64,000 nucleotides of DNA from Niastella koreensis GR20-10 (GTDB lineage Bacteria > Bacteroidota > Bacteroidia > Chitinophagales > Chitinophagaceae): the NCBI RefSeq assembly GCF_000246855.1, contig NC_016609.1, positions 5,654,744 to 5,718,743 of the forward strand. The letters are read 5' to 3'. Of the stretch, positions 1-8,706 are shown one piece after another; the stretch's first letter is position 1, and every line of letters begins with the position of its first letter. The translations under genes and the position numbers were made by a program. The notes beneath the pieces are model-generated. The model was given only the letters and a program-made list of their open reading frames with translations, searched no databases and had not been told where the DNA came from.

Positions 1-98
1 TTGTGAGTAGTGAGTGTGCTCGCTACCTTGAAGATGTTTGAAAAATTGGAAACCCACTGGCCACTTCACTTTCGTATTGTGACTTAGTGACTTAGCTG
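1..98. repeat. quasi-repetitive intergenic spacer
   Basis: No gene is visible here. The stretch contains short words repeated with variation, for example gtgagtagtgagtg near the start and gtgacttagtgacttagc just before the stop of the neighbouring gene. It belongs to the class of degenerate tandem-word spacers that recurs throughout the window. No terminator hairpin for the M16 peptidase gene is evident in it. Confidence 0.5.
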
Positions 99-2957
99 TT
101 AAAATCCTTTTTTCGGTTCCTCTGCTGGGGTGCCTTTGGCATTCTCGGGTAACTGTATGGCCAGGAACTCGTTACCGGCCAGCACCAGTTTGGCGGCCTC
201 CTGTATGTCTTTAGGCGTTAGCATGTTCACATACTTCTCATAATGAACAAACCTGTCGGGGTCATTGCCTTGCGATTTAACCTGCAACAGCTTTTCAACC
301 CATGCCCCGTTATCTTTTATGTCCAGCTTATGTTGTTCAAGCCATTGCTTTTTCACCTTATTCAGGTAAGTGGTATCAGGCCCTTTTGCAACCATCTCAT
401 TGAATTCAATTTGAATGGCTTTTATCAGGGTATCAACCTTTTGTGGCCCACAGGGTAATTGTACTACAAAACTATAATTGCTGTAGGGATACTTTTCCAG
501 CTCGGCATAGGTGCCGCCACCATAAATACCCTGGATCTTTTCACGCAACTCCTCAATGATGCGAATGTTCAGCACTTCACTCAATGCATGGGCTTTCATT
601 TCAACAGCTTCACTATAAGGCGTTTCGCCGGTAAAAAACCCAAGAATCAGGCTTTGCTGTTCCTTGCCTTTACTAACCGTTAGTGTTTTTTTACCTTCTA
701 CCGGGCGCACTTTATTATCTACAAAGCTGAATTTTTTACCGGTAGCCGGTAAACTGGCAATGTATTTTTCAATCAACGGCTTTATCTCCCCTTCTTTAAA
801 GCTGCCGCTAAATACGAACTGCATGCCACTGACATCGCCAAAATGTTCTTTGCGAATGGCCAGCACCCGGTCGTAGCTGATTTGATCGAAGTACTCACTG
901 TTAGGTACGACAACGGGCGCCAAAGGGTTGTTATTGAACAATAATTTATACAGCGTATCGGCAAAAGCCGCCCGCGGGTTGGCACTGATGTTGGCATACT
1001 GCAGTTTATTCTTTTGAATAAATGCCCTGAATAAAGCGGTATCAGCGCGTGGGGCCGTACATTGCAGGTAAACGAGTTGAAGCATAGCTTCCAGGTCTTT
1101 TACGCTGCTGCTGCCACGGAAACCTTCTGAGATGGGTGAAAACACAGGTTCCAGGCTAACGGTTTTACCAGCCAGTACCTTACTTAAATCGGTAGGCGAA
1201 AACTGGCCCAGGCCCATGGCGGTGGTAACTGGTACCATATACTCTGCATTATATTTATCGGCCACGCCATATTCGTTTTTACCACCGGGGCGGGTAGCGC
1301 CCATAATGATCTGGTCGCCCTTGAAATCGGTTGATTTCAGGGTTACGGTAACACCATTGCTTAATTTATATTCAGTGGTGCCCAGCAGTGCATTTTTTGT
1401 AACCGACAACACTTTACCGGGAGTGGGTGCTTTACTCAATAACGTAGCGGCCACCGCTTTTTCTTCATAAGGCATTATATCGGCTTTTGCCTTTGCATCG
1501 ATGATGGCCAGCAGCTCTTTATCAGTTGGCGCGGTGTTGTCGTTTGTTTCGGGACCGCTCATGTACACAAACAGGTTTTGCTGGTCTTTTATCTCCTTCG
1601 ACACCTCATTCACTTCGTTGAGGGTAATAGCAGGTAACATAACCTTTACATACTCAAATTCCTTTTCAATACCGGGTATGGGTTCCTGGTCTAAAAAGTT
1701 ATTCATGTATTCCTCTACCAGGTCGGCCGATTCAGTTTTAGTACGGTTGTTATACGTTCGTTCATATTGCGCCATTACTGTTTTCTTGGCACGTTGTAAT
1801 TCAGGCTGCGTAAACCCAAACCGTTTTACCCGCTCAATTTCCTCCGCCAAAGCATTGGTGGCCTTTCTTATATCGCCGGTGCCTGCCGCCGCCATGGCGT
1901 TAAAGCTTTCATACCCGCGGGCATACGAATCAAAATCAGCGCTGCCATAAATGAACGGCGGGTTTTCTTTCTGCGTTATTTCCTGCAGGCGTTCATTCAG
2001 CATGGAAATAAACATCTGTTGAATCAGCTCCTTGCGATAATCGCTGAGAGTTACCGAAACCGGTTTTTTAATAGCGGGATAATTAATGGAAACCCGGTAA
2101 CCGGTAGCTTCCTTATCGGTTACCACCATGGCCTTTGAAGAATTGTAAGAGGGCACATCGGCATATTCCCTTTTACGTTCGGTGGGCGGGTTGGTTAATG
2201 AAGCAAAATGTTTTTTTACCATTTCCTCTGCCTTCAGGGGATCAATGTCGCCCACTACGATCACAGCCATCAGATCGGGCCGGTACCAGTCTTTATAAAA
2301 ACGGCGAATGTTATCAACCGGGAAGTTCTGGATAATGCTATCGATACCTATTGGTAAGCGCTTGGCATACTTTGAACCTTCAAACAAATGCGGATACACT
2401 TTTCTGAAAATGCGGTCATTGGCTCCCTTACCCATCCGGCTTTCTTCCAGGATAATAGCCCGCTCACCATTGATGTCATCGGTAAGGTAGGTTACATTAT
2501 GCGCCCAGTCTTCCAGCACCTGGAAGCCTTTTTCGAGGTTACCGGGTTTATCGGTAGGAATGGGCAGAATGTATACCGTTTCATCAAAACCGGTATAGGC
2601 ATTCAGGTCGTTCCCAAAGCCTACGCCGATATTCTGCAAAAAGGAAACGATGTCGTTCTTTTTGAAATGGGTAGTGCCGTTAAAGGCCATGTGCTCGGCC
2701 ATGTGGGCCAGCCCCTGCTGGTCTTCTTCTTCCTGGATAGAACCGGCATTCAAAACCAAGCGCAATTCAACCTTCTGCTCAGGCTTTTTATTCTGCCGGA
2801 TGTAATAGGTTAATCCATTCGGCAGCTTTCCGATCTTAACTTTTGCATCAACCGGTAACTTGCTTTGCCCGTTCAATTGTGCGGTAGTATGCTGAATAAC
2901 CAACATACCAACCAGCAGCAACAGCCACCGGCATGCAATACGCAGGGAGTACATCAT
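99..2957 (-). CDS. M16 family zinc peptidase (two-domain, secreted)
   Basis: A 952-residue protein of the pitrilysin/insulinase (M16) family, which cleaves peptides in a closed chamber formed by two homologous halves. An N-terminal signal peptide ends near TTAQ (residue about 27), so it is exported. The inverted zinc motif HxxEH is seen as HMAEH at about residues 85-89. A downstream glutamate in the EESRMG segment (around residue 170) is the expected third zinc ligand. The C-terminal half lacks this motif, as is usual for the non-catalytic half. The length fits full-length two-domain M16 enzymes of Bacteroidota. It appears to be a single-gene unit with a possible -7 box just upstream. The substrate cannot be told from the sequence. 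Confidence 0.9.
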   Translation of the reverse strand: MMYSLRIACRWLLLLVGMLVIQHTTAQLNGQSKLPVDAKVKIGKLPNGLTYYIRQNKKPEQKVELRLVLNAGSIQEEEDQQGLAHMAEHMAFNGTTHFKKNDIVSFLQNIGVGFGNDLNAYTGFDETVYILPIPTDKPGNLEKGFQVLEDWAHNVTYLTDDINGERAIILEESRMGKGANDRIFRKVYPHLFEGSKYAKRLPIGIDSIIQNFPVDNIRRFYKDWYRPDLMAVIVVGDIDPLKAEEMVKKHFASLTNPPTERKREYADVPSYNSSKAMVVTDKEATGYRVSINYPAIKKPVSVTLSDYRKELIQQMFISMLNERLQEITQKENPPFIYGSADFDSYARGYESFNAMAAAGTGDIRKATNALAEEIERVKRFGFTQPELQRAKKTVMAQYERTYNNRTKTESADLVEEYMNNFLDQEPIPGIEKEFEYVKVMLPAITLNEVNEVSKEIKDQQNLFVYMSGPETNDNTAPTDKELLAIIDAKAKADIMPYEEKAVAATLLSKAPTPGKVLSVTKNALLGTTEYKLSNGVTVTLKSTDFKGDQIIMGATRPGGKNEYGVADKYNAEYMVPVTTAMGLGQFSPTDLSKVLAGKTVSLEPVFSPISEGFRGSSSVKDLEAMLQLVYLQCTAPRADTALFRAFIQKNKLQYANISANPRAAFADTLYKLLFNNNPLAPVVVPNSEYFDQISYDRVLAIRKEHFGDVSGMQFVFSGSFKEGEIKPLIEKYIASLPATGKKFSFVDNKVRPVEGKKTLTVSKGKEQQSLILGFFTGETPYSEAVEMKAHALSEVLNIRIIEELREKIQGIYGGGTYAELEKYPYSNYSFVVQLPCGPQKVDTLIKAIQIEFNEMVAKGPDTTYLNKVKKQWLEQHKLDIKDNGAWVEKLLQVKSQGNDPDRFVHYEKYVNMLTPKDIQEAAKLVLAGNEFLAIQLPENAKGTPAEEPKKGF

Positions 2958-2976
2958 GATAGTTTTTTTTGTGCTA

Positions 2977-2984
2977 CAAAATTA
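2977..2984 (-). promoter_or_regulatory. possible -7 box of the M16 peptidase gene
   Basis: On the minus strand the bases read TAATTTTG, matching the Bacteroidota -7 consensus TAnnTTTG, 19 nt before the start codon. No convincing -33 TTTG lies at the usual 19-21 nt distance, so this rests on one element only. Confidence 0.35.
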
Positions 2985-3050
2985 TTAGGGACGATCAAAT
3001 AACTAATGGCCGTTGATAAAAAAAGGCCCTCCTACGCTAAAGCTTCGGCG

Positions 3051-3143
3051 GGCAAGGCAGACGGCAGGCGGCAAACGGCAAACAGCCCCGTCGCGGCAAC
3101 AAAGAACTCAGAACTGAGAACAGAGAACTAAGGACTAAGGACT
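3051..3143. repeat. quasi-repetitive spacer (GGCAAACGG and GAACT words)
   Basis: Two word families follow one another. The first is gcagacggcaggcggcaaa..., built on GGCAAACGG/GCAGACGG. The second is gaactcagaactgagaac followed by aaggactaaggacta. The first family is the same text that occurs inside prmC and fmt further along the window. No reading frame of note is present. Confidence 0.7.
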
Positions 3144-3171
3144 AAAAAAGCCTGGCATTACTACCAGGCTT
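3144..3171 (-). terminator. rho-independent terminator of the phosphatase gene
   Basis: An 8-bp stem AAGCCTGG/CCAGGCTT encloses an 8-nt loop and, read on the minus strand, is followed by a run of T. It lies 28 nt beyond the stop of the PafA-like gene. Confidence 0.8.
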
Positions 3172-3198
3172 CTTTGTTATAACATCTTTCAATAATGT

Positions 3199-4863
3199 CT
3201 ACTTAGCCACTTCTTCTATCACATGTCCTATACAACCGCTGGGCATCTGGATGTGCAGCATAGCCGCCACGGTAGCCGCTATATCGGTCATATAAACTTC
3301 GCGGTTGGTTTTGCCTTTTGGAACGTTCCAGCCGTAAAACAGTAAGGGAATGTGAGAATCATATGGGTTCCAGGCACTGTGAGTGGTACCTGTACCGCTT
3401 CCTTCCATATAGCCCGATTGCAGCATTACCTGGATATCGCCACTTAAATGCTGGTTATACCCATTGGCTATCATATCACGCTGTTTTGCGTTTAAAGGCA
3501 CTTCCATCAGTTTATTCAGGTCAATTACCTGGCCAACTTCGGGTTGAAGAATGAGGTATTGCATGATCGCTTTCTTTACCGCATTTGCATCCAGTTTCAT
3601 GCTGTCCATCAGCTGGTGGTTGAGGTAGATCTGGTGATTGAAGTTCCCAATGATCAGTTTTGAAGAACCGAACTTCTCATTCAGGATCTTACCCAGGTCG
3701 GTAGACCAGCGGGCTGCAGGCGCTATACCACCGGGCAGTTTATTTTCTTTGCTGAAGCCGGGAACGTGGGCTACCGCATGGTCGGCAGATAAAAACACCA
3801 CATATTGTCCTTTGCCAACTTTGGCGTCGAGGAAATTAAAGAAGCTGCCGAGGTCTTTATCGAGACGCAGGTAATCATCTTCCTGCTCTACCGAATTAGG
3901 ACCAAATGCGTGACCGATATAATCTGGTGAAGAAAAGCTTACAGCCAGCATATCGGTGATATTGTCAGCGCCCAGTTGTTCGCCAATAACCGCGGCTTTG
4001 GCTATTTCAACCGTCATGGAATTACCATAAGGTGTGCTGCAGATGGCGCCGTAGTTGGTACCGGCAAATTTCTTAAGATCGTACGGGAAAGCTTTTTGTT
4101 CTACACCAAAGGGAGTGCCTTCGTAGCTTTTTTCATCAGCAGTACTTTGTATATACGAGTTAATGGGATACAAAGTATTCCAGCCCATGCTATAGTATTT
4201 ATCAGCCAGCTTTTGTGCATTGAAGTCCTGCATCCATTTAGGAAGTTCCTTCATGTAATAGGTTGAGGTGATCCAGTTTCCGTTGCGGCTGTCGTACCAG
4301 TATGCAGCGTTCGCTGAATGACCGGCTGGTAAAATACCGCCTCTGTCCTTAACGGCAACGCCAATCACTTTACCTTTAAAATTGGTGGCCATTCTCAACT
4401 CGTCGCCAATAGTGGTAACCTTCATGTTAAAAGGGCTCATGGCACCGGGAGCGCCAGCTTCCGCACCAACAGTTGATACGGTTGAGTCTTCTGTACAATA
4501 CACATTCTTGTTCCGCTGCGGATCGTACCAGCCATTACCAACAATGCCATGAATAGCGGGCACGCTGCCGGTGTAAATACAGGTATGGCCGCAGGCAGTG
4601 ATCGTTGGCACGTAAGGTACCATCGTGTTCTCGCAGGAAAAGCCCTGGTTCAGGAAACGTTTAAAACCACCATCGGCAGCATAACGATCATAAAACCGGT
4701 ACAGGTAATCCCAACGCATTTGGTCTATAACAATTCCTACAACTAATTTAGGTCGGTTAACAGTAGTTGAAGCGGCTGTGGTTGCAGCTGTGCCTGTTTT
4801 GGTTTGAGCGGGTGTTACAAACCAAAACAGCATAAAACAACTTGTTGCTAAAAGAAGGCGCAT
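3199..4863 (-). CDS. PafA-like alkaline phosphatase superfamily protein
   Basis: A 554-residue secreted phosphomonoesterase of the alkaline phosphatase superfamily, resembling the calcium-independent PafA enzymes of Bacteroidota. A signal peptide (MRLLLATSC...TPAQ) begins at the chosen start. An upstream in-frame ATG at 4905 lies before the likely promoter and lacks a signal-peptide shape, so it is not used. Visible motifs are the metal aspartate in VIDQMRWDY, the nucleophile threonine in PTITACGHT, NGWYD after it, and KDRGG, which resembles the Lys-x-Arg pair of PafA. Metal ligands follow in SPDYIGHAFGP and SADHAVAHVP. It probably releases phosphate from organic esters in the periplasm. A terminator follows it. 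Confidence 0.88.
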   Translation of the reverse strand: MRLLLATSCFMLFWFVTPAQTKTGTAATTAASTTVNRPKLVVGIVIDQMRWDYLYRFYDRYAADGGFKRFLNQGFSCENTMVPYVPTITACGHTCIYTGSVPAIHGIVGNGWYDPQRNKNVYCTEDSTVSTVGAEAGAPGAMSPFNMKVTTIGDELRMATNFKGKVIGVAVKDRGGILPAGHSANAAYWYDSRNGNWITSTYYMKELPKWMQDFNAQKLADKYYSMGWNTLYPINSYIQSTADEKSYEGTPFGVEQKAFPYDLKKFAGTNYGAICSTPYGNSMTVEIAKAAVIGEQLGADNITDMLAVSFSSPDYIGHAFGPNSVEQEDDYLRLDKDLGSFFNFLDAKVGKGQYVVFLSADHAVAHVPGFSKENKLPGGIAPAARWSTDLGKILNEKFGSSKLIIGNFNHQIYLNHQLMDSMKLDANAVKKAIMQYLILQPEVGQVIDLNKLMEVPLNAKQRDMIANGYNQHLSGDIQVMLQSGYMEGSGTGTTHSAWNPYDSHIPLLFYGWNVPKGKTNREVYMTDIAATVAAMLHIQMPSGCIGHVIEEVAK

Positions 4864-4878
4864 TAAAAAAAGTTTTGG

Positions 4879-4886
4879 CAAAGATA
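4879..4886 (-). promoter_or_regulatory. -7 promoter box of the PafA-like gene
   Basis: Reads TATCTTTG on the minus strand (consensus TAnnTTTG), 15 nt before the chosen ATG. A TTTG lies 16 nt further upstream (4903-4906), slightly closer than ideal. It supports the start at 4863 over the longer in-frame start. Confidence 0.55.
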
Positions 4887-5085
4887 ACCGGCTACATAAC
4901 CCCAAACATTAAAATTTGATAAAATCATGAACTCAAACGATTGCTTAATGTTTTGACAAACAGGTTATTTGAAGGGTCCATATTTTCTAAGTTTTAGAAT
5001 ATCATTTCCAATATTCGCCGTCATTCTCCGTTAAACGATACAGCCATTAAACCGTCCTGCAAGGTTATCAAAACATTAAAAACGT

Positions 5086-5093
5086 TACCTTTG
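5086..5093 (+). promoter_or_regulatory. -7 promoter box of the oxoamine synthase gene
   Basis: TACCTTTG matches the Bacteroidota -7 consensus and stands 47 nt before the ATG at 5141. No clear -33 TTTG is seen upstream. The 5064-5085 stretch is A-rich. Confidence 0.5.
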
Positions 5094-5140
5094 CGCCATT
5101 CGCCAAAAACAGCAATAACCCTATAAATAAAATCCATATT

Positions 5141-6397
5141 ATGGCAGATATTTTTGAAAGATTACTAAAGAATCAAGGTCCTATAGGTCAACATCGCGAA
5201 AGAGCTCATGGTTATTTTGCATTTCCTAAACTGGAAGGTGAGATTGGAAGCAGAATGAAGTTCAGAGGTAAAGAAATGATTGTGTGGAGTTTAAATAATT
5301 ATCTGGGGTTAGCTAATCATCCTGAAGTACGGAAAGCCGATGCAGACGGCGCTGCTCAGTATGGCCTGGCATTGCCGATGGGCGCCCGCATGATGAGTGG
5401 AAACAGTAATAACCACGAGTTGCTGGAAAAAAAGCTGGCCGCTTTCGAAAGTAAAGAAGATGCCATTTTATTGAATTTTGGTTATCAGGGTATGGTAAGC
5501 CTTATCGATGTGTTGTGCAGCCGTCACGACATCATTGTTTACGATGCGGAGAGCCACGCCTGTATCATAGATGGTGTTCGTTTGCACCCCGGTCACCGGT
5601 ATGTATTCAAACACAACGACATGGAAGACCTGGAAAAGCAGCTGCAACGCGCTACTGCCCTGATCGAAAAACAAAAAGCAGGTGGTATCCTGGTTATTAC
5701 TGAAGGGGTATTTGGTATGGCCGGCGACCAGGGAAAACTGAAAGAGATCGCAGACCTGAAATCTAAATATGAGTTCCGTTTGCTGGTTGATGACGCCCAT
5801 GGTTTTGGTACCCTGGGTAAAACCGGCGCAGGCGCCGGCGAAGCACAGGGTGTACAGGACGCCATTGATGTGTACTTCTCTACGTTCGCCAAATCTATGG
5901 CTTCTATCGGCGCTTTCATCGCCGGACCTAAGGCAATCATCGATTATATCCGTTATAACATCCGCAGCCAGATCTTCGCTAAAAGCTTACCCATGCCATT
6001 GGTAGTTGGTAACCTGAAGCGCCTGGAGCTGTTGCAAACCCGTCCTGAGTTGAAGGAAAAACTGTGGGATGTGGCCACCAAACTGCAAAAAGGTTTGAAA
6101 GAAAGAGGTTTCGACATTGGTAATACCGACTCTGTGGTTACACCGGTATACATGAAAGGTGGAGTTGAAGAAGCTACCGCCATGGTAATGGACCTGCGTG
6201 AGAATTATGGTATTTTCTGCTCAATTGTGGTTTACCCGGTAATTCCAAAAGGACATATCATTTACCGCCTTATTCCTACCGCGGTTCATACCGATGAGGA
6301 TATTCAAAAAACGCTCACTGCCTTCTCAGAAACCAAACAAAAGCTGGATGCCGGTGCTTACAAAGTATCGGCCATTCCTGATATGGCAGAAGCTTAG
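5141..6397 (+). CDS. alpha-oxoamine synthase: serine palmitoyltransferase or cysteate acyltransferase
   Basis: A 418-residue PLP-dependent fold-type I enzyme of the alpha-oxoamine synthase family (relatives: serine palmitoyltransferase, KBL, BioF). It condenses an amino acid with an acyl thioester, with loss of CO2. Visible features are the N-terminal NNYLGLANHP segment, GARMMSGNSNNHELLE, the cofactor aspartate region LLVDDAHGFGTLG, and the Schiff-base lysine in STFAKSMAS (about residue 249). In Bacteroidota this type of enzyme starts sphingolipid synthesis. Close relatives use cysteate instead of serine and start capnine/sulfonolipid synthesis. The sequence alone does not decide between these. 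It is a monocistronic cytosolic enzyme with its own promoter box and a strong terminator. Confidence 0.82.
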   Translation: MADIFERLLKNQGPIGQHRERAHGYFAFPKLEGEIGSRMKFRGKEMIVWSLNNYLGLANHPEVRKADADGAAQYGLALPMGARMMSGNSNNHELLEKKLAAFESKEDAILLNFGYQGMVSLIDVLCSRHDIIVYDAESHACIIDGVRLHPGHRYVFKHNDMEDLEKQLQRATALIEKQKAGGILVITEGVFGMAGDQGKLKEIADLKSKYEFRLLVDDAHGFGTLGKTGAGAGEAQGVQDAIDVYFSTFAKSMASIGAFIAGPKAIIDYIRYNIRSQIFAKSLPMPLVVGNLKRLELLQTRPELKEKLWDVATKLQKGLKERGFDIGNTDSVVTPVYMKGGVEEATAMVMDLRENYGIFCSIVVYPVIPKGHIIYRLIPTAVHTDEDIQKTLTAFSETKQKLDAGAYKVSAIPDMAEA

Positions 6398-6463
6398 TCG
6401 TTGATTTTATCTTAACATGGTGTAAAGCCCATAAAACATATTGATTCTCAATATAAATTTTTG

Positions 6464-6493
6464 ATCCCGGAGCAACGCTTCGGGATTTTTTTT
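6464..6493 (+). terminator. rho-independent terminator of the oxoamine synthase gene
   Basis: Stem ATCCCG/CGGGAT, with an inner AGCAACGCTT that can pair further, is followed by eight T. It lies 66 nt after the stop codon. Confidence 0.85.
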
Positions 6494-6644
6494 GTTAATT
6501 ACCCAAAAGCCCGGAATATTAAATAAGAAATTATACGAATAAGCGTTATTACTTATTATAGATCAAGGTTTCAAGTGTATATTGAAGAAGTAAAATTGCC
6601 AGGCATGTAATGAACTTTATTCCGGTACCCAAACATCAATATCT

Positions 6645-7088
6645 ATGAAAGCGGTCTGCGTGCTGGCCCTGCTGATGCTTTTGACGGCTAAAACAGCAAC
6701 CGCACAAAGTAATAGGCTACCAGACAGTGTAAATGTGCTGATCCGTTTACACCCGCGGGATGTTAAAAATCCGCTGGTAGATAGTGTATTAGTGATATTC
6801 GACCGCTTTGACCGTACCGGCGCCGGCATTGTAAAACACGTTTACCACCCCACCGATAATCAGTTCACCGTTTTCAAAGTTCCGGAAGGAAAATATTACA
6901 TCAGCATTTATTGCCTGGGCTTTTACCGCGATACTTTCAACGATCTTATGTTCATCAGCAAACGGCATAGCAATAACCTGCGCTATAAATTAAAGCGGAA
7001 TGAAGCGTATATGCCAGGCACCTACCTTCCCGATATGGAAGTTGATTTTACCAATTTAGCTATTACCAATATTAAGTCATTCAGGTAG
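6645..7088 (+). CDS. small secreted protein of unknown function
   Basis: A 147-residue protein with a clear signal peptide (MKAVCVLALLMLLTAKTATA, cut after AQ). The mature part, about 125 residues, looks like a single beta-rich domain. Segments such as FTVFKVPEGKYYISIYCLGF resemble prealbumin-like or Cna-B-like surface modules, in which a value is formatted and extended. I do not recognise a named family. It lies alone between a terminator and the unusual 7.1-7.5 kb gap. No lipobox and no sorting domain are seen, so it is probably periplasmic. Confidence 0.6.
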   Translation: MKAVCVLALLMLLTAKTATAQSNRLPDSVNVLIRLHPRDVKNPLVDSVLVIFDRFDRTGAGIVKHVYHPTDNQFTVFKVPEGKYYISIYCLGFYRDTFNDLMFISKRHSNNLRYKLKRNEAYMPGTYLPDMEVDFTNLAITNIKSFR

Positions 7089-7141
7089 TCTGAACCGGAG
7101 TGAGATGCTTGGAATGGTTGGGAAATGTCCACGCTTACGGC

Positions 7142-7212
7142 AAAAAAAATAGCCTCCCGGAGGGGAGGCTGCACTAATCAAATACCATTAACCATTAAAC
7201 CTTATCCTATGA
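7142..7212 (-). ncRNA. candidate small RNA with intrinsic terminator
   Basis: Lies in a 456-base gap (7089-7544) between convergent genes. On the minus strand, TATATTTG at 7218-7225 (a good -7 box) is followed about 50 nt later by a perfect 8-bp stem AGCCTCCC/GGGAGGCT with a 4-nt loop (7151-7170) and then a run of eight T. This gives a compact transcript of about 70 nt with no open frame. Because the hairpin is nearly 375 nt from the stop of the thioredoxin-like gene, it is an unlikely terminator for that gene alone. The alternative is a leader left from a lost plus-strand gene, since ATGAAA at 7209 opens a five-codon frame. The remaining gap is AT-rich with no gene. Confidence 0.4.
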
Positions 7213-7285
7213 AAATTCAAATATAGTGTGAATATCTCAAAGCATAGGTCTTATCGTTATGAAATTTTATGCGTTGATAAGTATA

Positions 7286-7301
7286 ATTGATTTAAATCAA
7301 T
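7286..7301. promoter_or_regulatory. FNR/CRP-like palindrome
   Basis: A perfect 16-bp palindrome, ATTGATTTAAATCAAT. Its core TTGAT-N4-ATCAA is the classical FNR-type half-site arrangement. It lies about 60 nt upstream (minus direction) of the TATATTTG box of the candidate small RNA, and in no promoter of an annotated protein gene. A chance occurrence in AT-rich DNA is possible. Confidence 0.4.
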
Positions 7302-7544
7302 GCTAAGATAAGTTTATTTATTTATCAAAAACGGCAATGTTTTCCACGCTGCAACCCGTTACAATGACATATAATTACTTTATATATTTTGTTGTTTAAT
7401 TGCCCCAACTCACGCCTATCTACACTGTTTTACATAATATACTGAGAACATAGTTTTTAAATGTGAAGCCCGGCACCTCTTGATGATGGTCAAGAATAAC
7501 CGACAACTACCGGGTAAGTTATTATGGATGGTTTATATATCTTA

Positions 7545-8102
7545 CTACCATTGCGACTTAAAGCTTTTCTGATACTCGTCAAACGAAACCTTGCCATATT
7601 TGCCTTCACCGAAATATTTAGCGATCAGTTCAAACTCATTGGGCGCCAGGAAACCGGGTATGGCCTGTGGCTCTCCATCCACCGGAATAATTACCGTTGT
7701 AGGATATGATAAATTGCCATTGGTAAGATAGATGGCAAAATCGTGGGTCTTATGTCTTTGGTTGAAATCAAAGGTCCGGCCATTCCAGGTAATGCTTTTG
7801 TGCCCCTCTGCATCGAACTTAACGGGGTAGAACTTCTGCTGTACATAGGCCGTTACATCCTTATTGTTGTATGTTTTTTTATCCATTGCTTTACACCAGC
7901 CACACCAGTCGGTATACAGGTCAATCAACACGGGGCGCTTTTCCTTCTTCAGGCCAGCCGTTGCCTCATCCAGGCTCATCCATTTCAATTTCTCCGCTGT
8001 ATTTTTATCAAAGCTCTTTTTCTCTGCTTTAAGGGCCGGCTTTTCAGCACATGAAAAAACAATTAACCAACAAAACAAAACCGACAATTTCAATGTTTGC
8101 AT
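7545..8102 (-). CDS. thioredoxin-like lipoprotein (DsbD-gamma/thioredoxin_7 type)
   Basis: A 185-residue lipoprotein whose N-terminus carries a lipobox ending at the cysteine in LIVFSC. The body is a thioredoxin fold with the CxxC centre in YTDWCGWCKAMDKKTY (about residues 64-79), preceded by PVLIDLY. The typical cis-proline is in SYPTTVIIPVDG. The WCGWC form is common in periplasmic thiol-disulfide proteins that act in cytochrome or envelope protein maturation. It is probably a reductase or an isomerase facing the periplasm. It is divergent from ubiX with 37 bp between the starts. Confidence 0.82.
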   Translation of the reverse strand: MQTLKLSVLFCWLIVFSCAEKPALKAEKKSFDKNTAEKLKWMSLDEATAGLKKEKRPVLIDLYTDWCGWCKAMDKKTYNNKDVTAYVQQKFYPVKFDAEGHKSITWNGRTFDFNQRHKTHDFAIYLTNGNLSYPTTVIIPVDGEPQAIPGFLAPNEFELIAKYFGEGKYGKVSFDEYQKSFKSQW

Positions 8103-8105
8103 GTG

Positions 8106-8113
8106 TATTTTTG
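8106..8113 (+). promoter_or_regulatory. -7 promoter box of ubiX
   Basis: TATTTTTG matches TAnnTTTG and stands 26 nt before the ubiX start. No -33 TTTG is found at the ideal spacing. Confidence 0.4.
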
Positions 8114-8139
8114 TTTAACACCTAAATTTAAGTCATTCC

Positions 8140-8706
8140 ATGCACAAAATAGTGTTGGCCATTACGGGCGCCAGTGGCAGTATTTACGCCCGCTTACTGA
8201 TTGAAAAACTGTTGACCATTAAACAACAATGGCAGGATGTTGCTGTAGTAATGACCGATAACGCCAAACAGGTGTGGGAAACCGAATTGGGAAATAACGA
8301 CTATACCCAATACCCCATTCAATTTTATTCTAAAAACGACTTCAACGCGCCTTTTGCTTCCGGTTCGGGCCGGTATAATACCATGATCATCGCTCCCTGC
8401 TCTATGGGCACCCTGGGCCGGATTGCCGGCGGCATTTCAAGCGACCTTATTTCCCGTGCGGCCGATGTAGTGTTAAAAGAACGCCGCAAGCTAATTTGCC
8501 TGGTACGTGATACGCCTTATAACCTTATTCATATTCGCAATATGGAAACTGTTACCCTGGCCGGCGGTATCATTTGCCCCGCTACCCCTTCGTTTTACAG
8601 CCGTCCCACTACCATTGAAGAGGTAGTGGCCACAGTAACTGACAGGGTGCTTGATTTGGCGGGGTTGGACATTAGCACTTATCGATGGGGAAATGAACCC
8701 CAATAA
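8140..8706 (+). CDS. ubiX: UbiX-type flavin prenyltransferase
   Basis: A 188-residue flavoprotein of the UbiX/Pad1 family. It prenylates FMN to make the cofactor used by UbiD-type decarboxylases. Diagnostic stretches are the N-terminal AITGASGSIYARLL flavin-binding loop, IIAPCSMGTLGRIAGGISSDLISRAADVVLKER split through the centre, and the C-terminal LVRDTPYNLIHIRNM. All are standard for the family, and the length is normal. No ubiD gene lies beside it in this window. The stop runs directly into a quasi-repetitive spacer. Confidence 0.95.
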   Translation: MHKIVLAITGASGSIYARLLIEKLLTIKQQWQDVAVVMTDNAKQVWETELGNNDYTQYPIQFYSKNDFNAPFASGSGRYNTMIIAPCSMGTLGRIAGGISSDLISRAADVVLKERRKLICLVRDTPYNLIHIRNMETVTLAGGIICPATPSFYSRPTTIEEVVATVTDRVLDLAGLDISTYRWGNEPQ

